Source: DAOVVL01 sp965603095
GTDB lineage: Bacteria > Pseudomonadota > Alphaproteobacteria > Rhodospirillales > Magnetovibrionaceae
Direction: 5' to 3'
Assembly (NCBI GenBank): GCA_965603095.1
Contig: CBFDBQ010000011.1
Span: 1-42,964, forward strand
DNA: 42,964 nt
In this document: in pieces, positions 41,819 to 42,964 of the stretch
Position numbering within the stretch: the first letter of the stretch is position 1
Layout: each line of letters begins with the position of its first letter
Notes under the pieces: model-generated
Told to the model about the DNA's origin: nothing
Database searches by the model: none
The model's input: the letters and a program-made list of their open reading frames with translations, nothing else
Made by a program: the position numbers and the translations under genes

Positions 41819-42964
41819 TTATTCTCCAGCCCCGGGGGCGTTGCTGCCGCCGAGGCGCACGCCGCCTTTGGCTCCGCTTCTTAGGCGTGGGGTGGACCTA
41901 CTTACGGAGCTAGTTCTAATTCGTCCGCCTGAGCCATTTTTTCGTTTTATGGGAAGCGGCTTTCCCTCGTTCCAAGCTTTTAAGATTTGCGCTGTATTGG
42001 GCCTGCGTTTTGCACCAATTTCAATTCGTGGTTGCGGCTTAGATGCAGGCGGTGTTGCGGGTTGAGGTTTTATCGGTGGCAGCTTTTTAGCTGTCCCAGC
42101 AGATTTATTTTTGGCAAGCATGGCTGCCTTTTCAGCAATTTCTTTGGCCAGCGCGCTTTTTTCAATCGCGCTAGCAGTTTTTTCTACTGTAGGTTTGCGT
42201 TGCTGTTTTGCTTTTGCTTTAAATTTATCAGCTTTGGGTGCGGGCGTTTGTTTGGGTGGAATTTTTGGTTCGGTTACAGATTCTGGCACGTCCTCAGGGG
42301 CTTTGCCACCAAACAGCCGCGGGAGAATTTCTTTGGCAGGTCCGGCAAGTGCCAGTTTGCCTCTATCAAGTGCGTAAAGAAAATCACAAACCGAAAGCAA
42401 TGTTGGGCTGTGCGTTACCATAATAACGGTTCGGGTTTTGGATATGTCTTTCAATGTTTTTTTCAGCTCAAATTCAGCATGACGGTCAAGACTGGATGAC
42501 GGCTCATCAAGCAAAACAATCGGCGGGTCGCCAATAAGCGCACGGGCTATTGCTATGCGCTGACGTTGCCCACCAGAAAGCCTTGAGCCCGCCTCACCAA
42601 TTTCGGTGGCATAGCCATCGGGCAGGTCAATAATAAAATGATGAACACCAGATTCGGTCGCGGCCTTGATTATTTCATCATCGCTGGCATGGGGTTTGCG
42701 TGATGCAATGTTGTCGCGAACCGTGCCTGCAAACAAAACGTTTTCTTGCGGAACATAGCCAATCCAGTCTGAAAGTTCGCCGCGGGAAAACTGGGCAATG
42801 TCGGCACCGTCTAAAAGAACCCTACCTTTTTGCGGGCGATAAAGACCTTGGATAAGTTTCAACAGAGTTGTTTTGCCGCAACCATTACGCCCGACCAACG
42901 CATGCACGCCACCCTTTTCTATTTCAAGGCTAATGCCTGAAACCACTGGTGCGGCATTGGCTGA
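41819..42964 (-). CDS. Type I secretion ABC ATPase with long basic C-terminal extension (5' end cut by the window)
   Basis: The frame is open to the right edge, so only the nucleotide-binding domain and tail (381 residues) are seen. Walker A GRNGCGKTT, Q-loop VPQENVLFAG, signature LSGGQRQRIAIARAL, Walker B VLLDEPSSSLD and the H-loop VTHS are all intact. After the domain comes an extension of about 170 residues rich in Lys, Ala and Pro, ending in a Gly/Arg/Ser-rich tail encoded by GC-rich palindromic DNA. Such an extension is unusual for HlyB/LapB-type exporters. The membrane domain should lie to the right. Confidence 0.88.
   Translation of the reverse strand, partial: SANAAPVVSGISLEIEKGGVHALVGRNGCGKTTLLKLIQGLYRPQKGRVLLDGADIAQFSRGELSDWIGYVPQENVLFAGTVRDNIASRKPHASDDEIIKAATESGVHHFIIDLPDGYATEIGEAGSRLSGGQRQRIAIARALIGDPPIVLLDEPSSSLDRHAEFELKKTLKDISKTRTVIMVTHSPTLLSVCDFLYALDRGKLALAGPAKEILPRLFGGKAPEDVPESVTEPKIPPKQTPAPKADKFKAKAKQQRKPTVEKTASAIEKSALAKEIAEKAAMLAKNKSAGTAKKLPPIKPQPATPPASKPQPRIEIGAKRRPNTAQILKAWNEGKPLPIKRKNGSGGRIRTSSVSRSTPRLRSGAKGGVRLGGSNAPGAGE
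41838..41935 (-). repeat. GC-rich nested inverted repeat encoding the ABC protein's tail
   Basis: Within the last codons of the ABC gene, GGCTC-AGGCG-GAC pairs with GTCC, CGCCT and GAGCC in nested order (about 41870-41935), and a further G/C-rich stretch follows to 41838. G+C content is far above the surroundings. In frame it encodes GGRIRTSSVSRSTPRLRSG and the residues after it, unlike the rest of the tail. It may be a small palindromic element inserted in frame. Confidence 0.4.

Noticed and set aside
41870..41935. A tRNA-like structure on the plus strand with an acceptor-like GGCTCCG/CTGAGCC stem
   Set aside because: It is only about 66 bases long, has no proper D arm or anticodon arm, and its T-loop region does not form a 5-base stem; it lies in coding sequence.

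Overview
The window is a chromosomal segment of about 45% G+C (estimated by eye) from a sulfur-oxidising proteobacterium, most likely an alphaproteobacterium of the Rhodospirillales type. The evidence is an oxidative (reverse) Dsr operon with dsrEFH and dsrL, a soxYZ pair whose SoxY ends in GGCGG, hopanoid genes hpnCDE, an RpoH sigma factor, a heme A synthase of the CtaA/COX15 type and a FecR-domain giant secreted protein. The genus assignment is open. No rRNA, tRNA, transposase or CRISPR array is visible.

Layout. 1-8079 (minus): dsrA-B-E-F-H-C-M-K-L in the canonical order of sulfur oxidisers, with dsrL running off the left edge. Hairpins lie after dsrB and dsrC, and an intrinsic terminator lies in the leader upstream of dsrA. 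8607-13575 (plus): a TauD-like dioxygenase, a 73-residue unknown protein, ctaA, a DHH phosphoesterase and a CtpA-type lipoprotein protease. 14072-23463: a 2048-residue RTX/cadherin-like adhesin with a FecR domain, a convergent Cache-PAS-degenerate HD-GYP membrane protein, and a LapG-like periplasmic cysteine protease. 23515-29705: a small Arg/Glu/Ser-rich protein, prfC, phoH, an MFS transporter, a DksA/TraR zinc-finger protein, a CBS protein and yaaA. 29944-33593 (plus): hpnM-like, hpnC, hpnD, hpnE. 33594-36100 (minus): ispH, soxZ, soxY and a periplasmic DsrE-like protein. 36562-38660 (plus): rpoH and a metallo-beta-lactamase-fold hydrolase. 38680-42964 (minus): a MotB-like and a MotA-like stator pair, a HlyD-type fusion protein and a type I secretion ATPase that runs off the right edge.

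How the parts fit. The Dsr proteins oxidise sulfane sulfur to sulfite in the cytoplasm: DsrEFH and DsrC relay sulfur, DsrMK links DsrC trisulfide to the quinone pool, and DsrL supplies the NAD(P)H-linked step. SoxYZ carries thiosulfate sulfur in the periplasm. CtaA points to an aa3-type oxidase and so to aerobic respiration. The hpn genes make squalene from farnesyl diphosphate for hopanoids.

The most interesting block is 14-23.5 kb, with the secretion genes at 40.5-43 kb. It looks like a Lap-type adhesin-release system: an exported RTX adhesin carrying a TAAG motif (the LapG cleavage motif) just after its FecR-like N-terminal domain, a LapG-like Ca/Cys protease, and a type I secretion ABC/HlyD pair. 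The usual c-di-GMP receptor LapD is not visible. In its place stands a two-TM Cache-PAS protein whose HD-GYP domain has lost nearly all metal ligands. Two RNA-level signals also deserve attention: a multi-hairpin terminated leader before dsrA, and a ROSE-like hairpin masking the rpoH ribosome-binding site.
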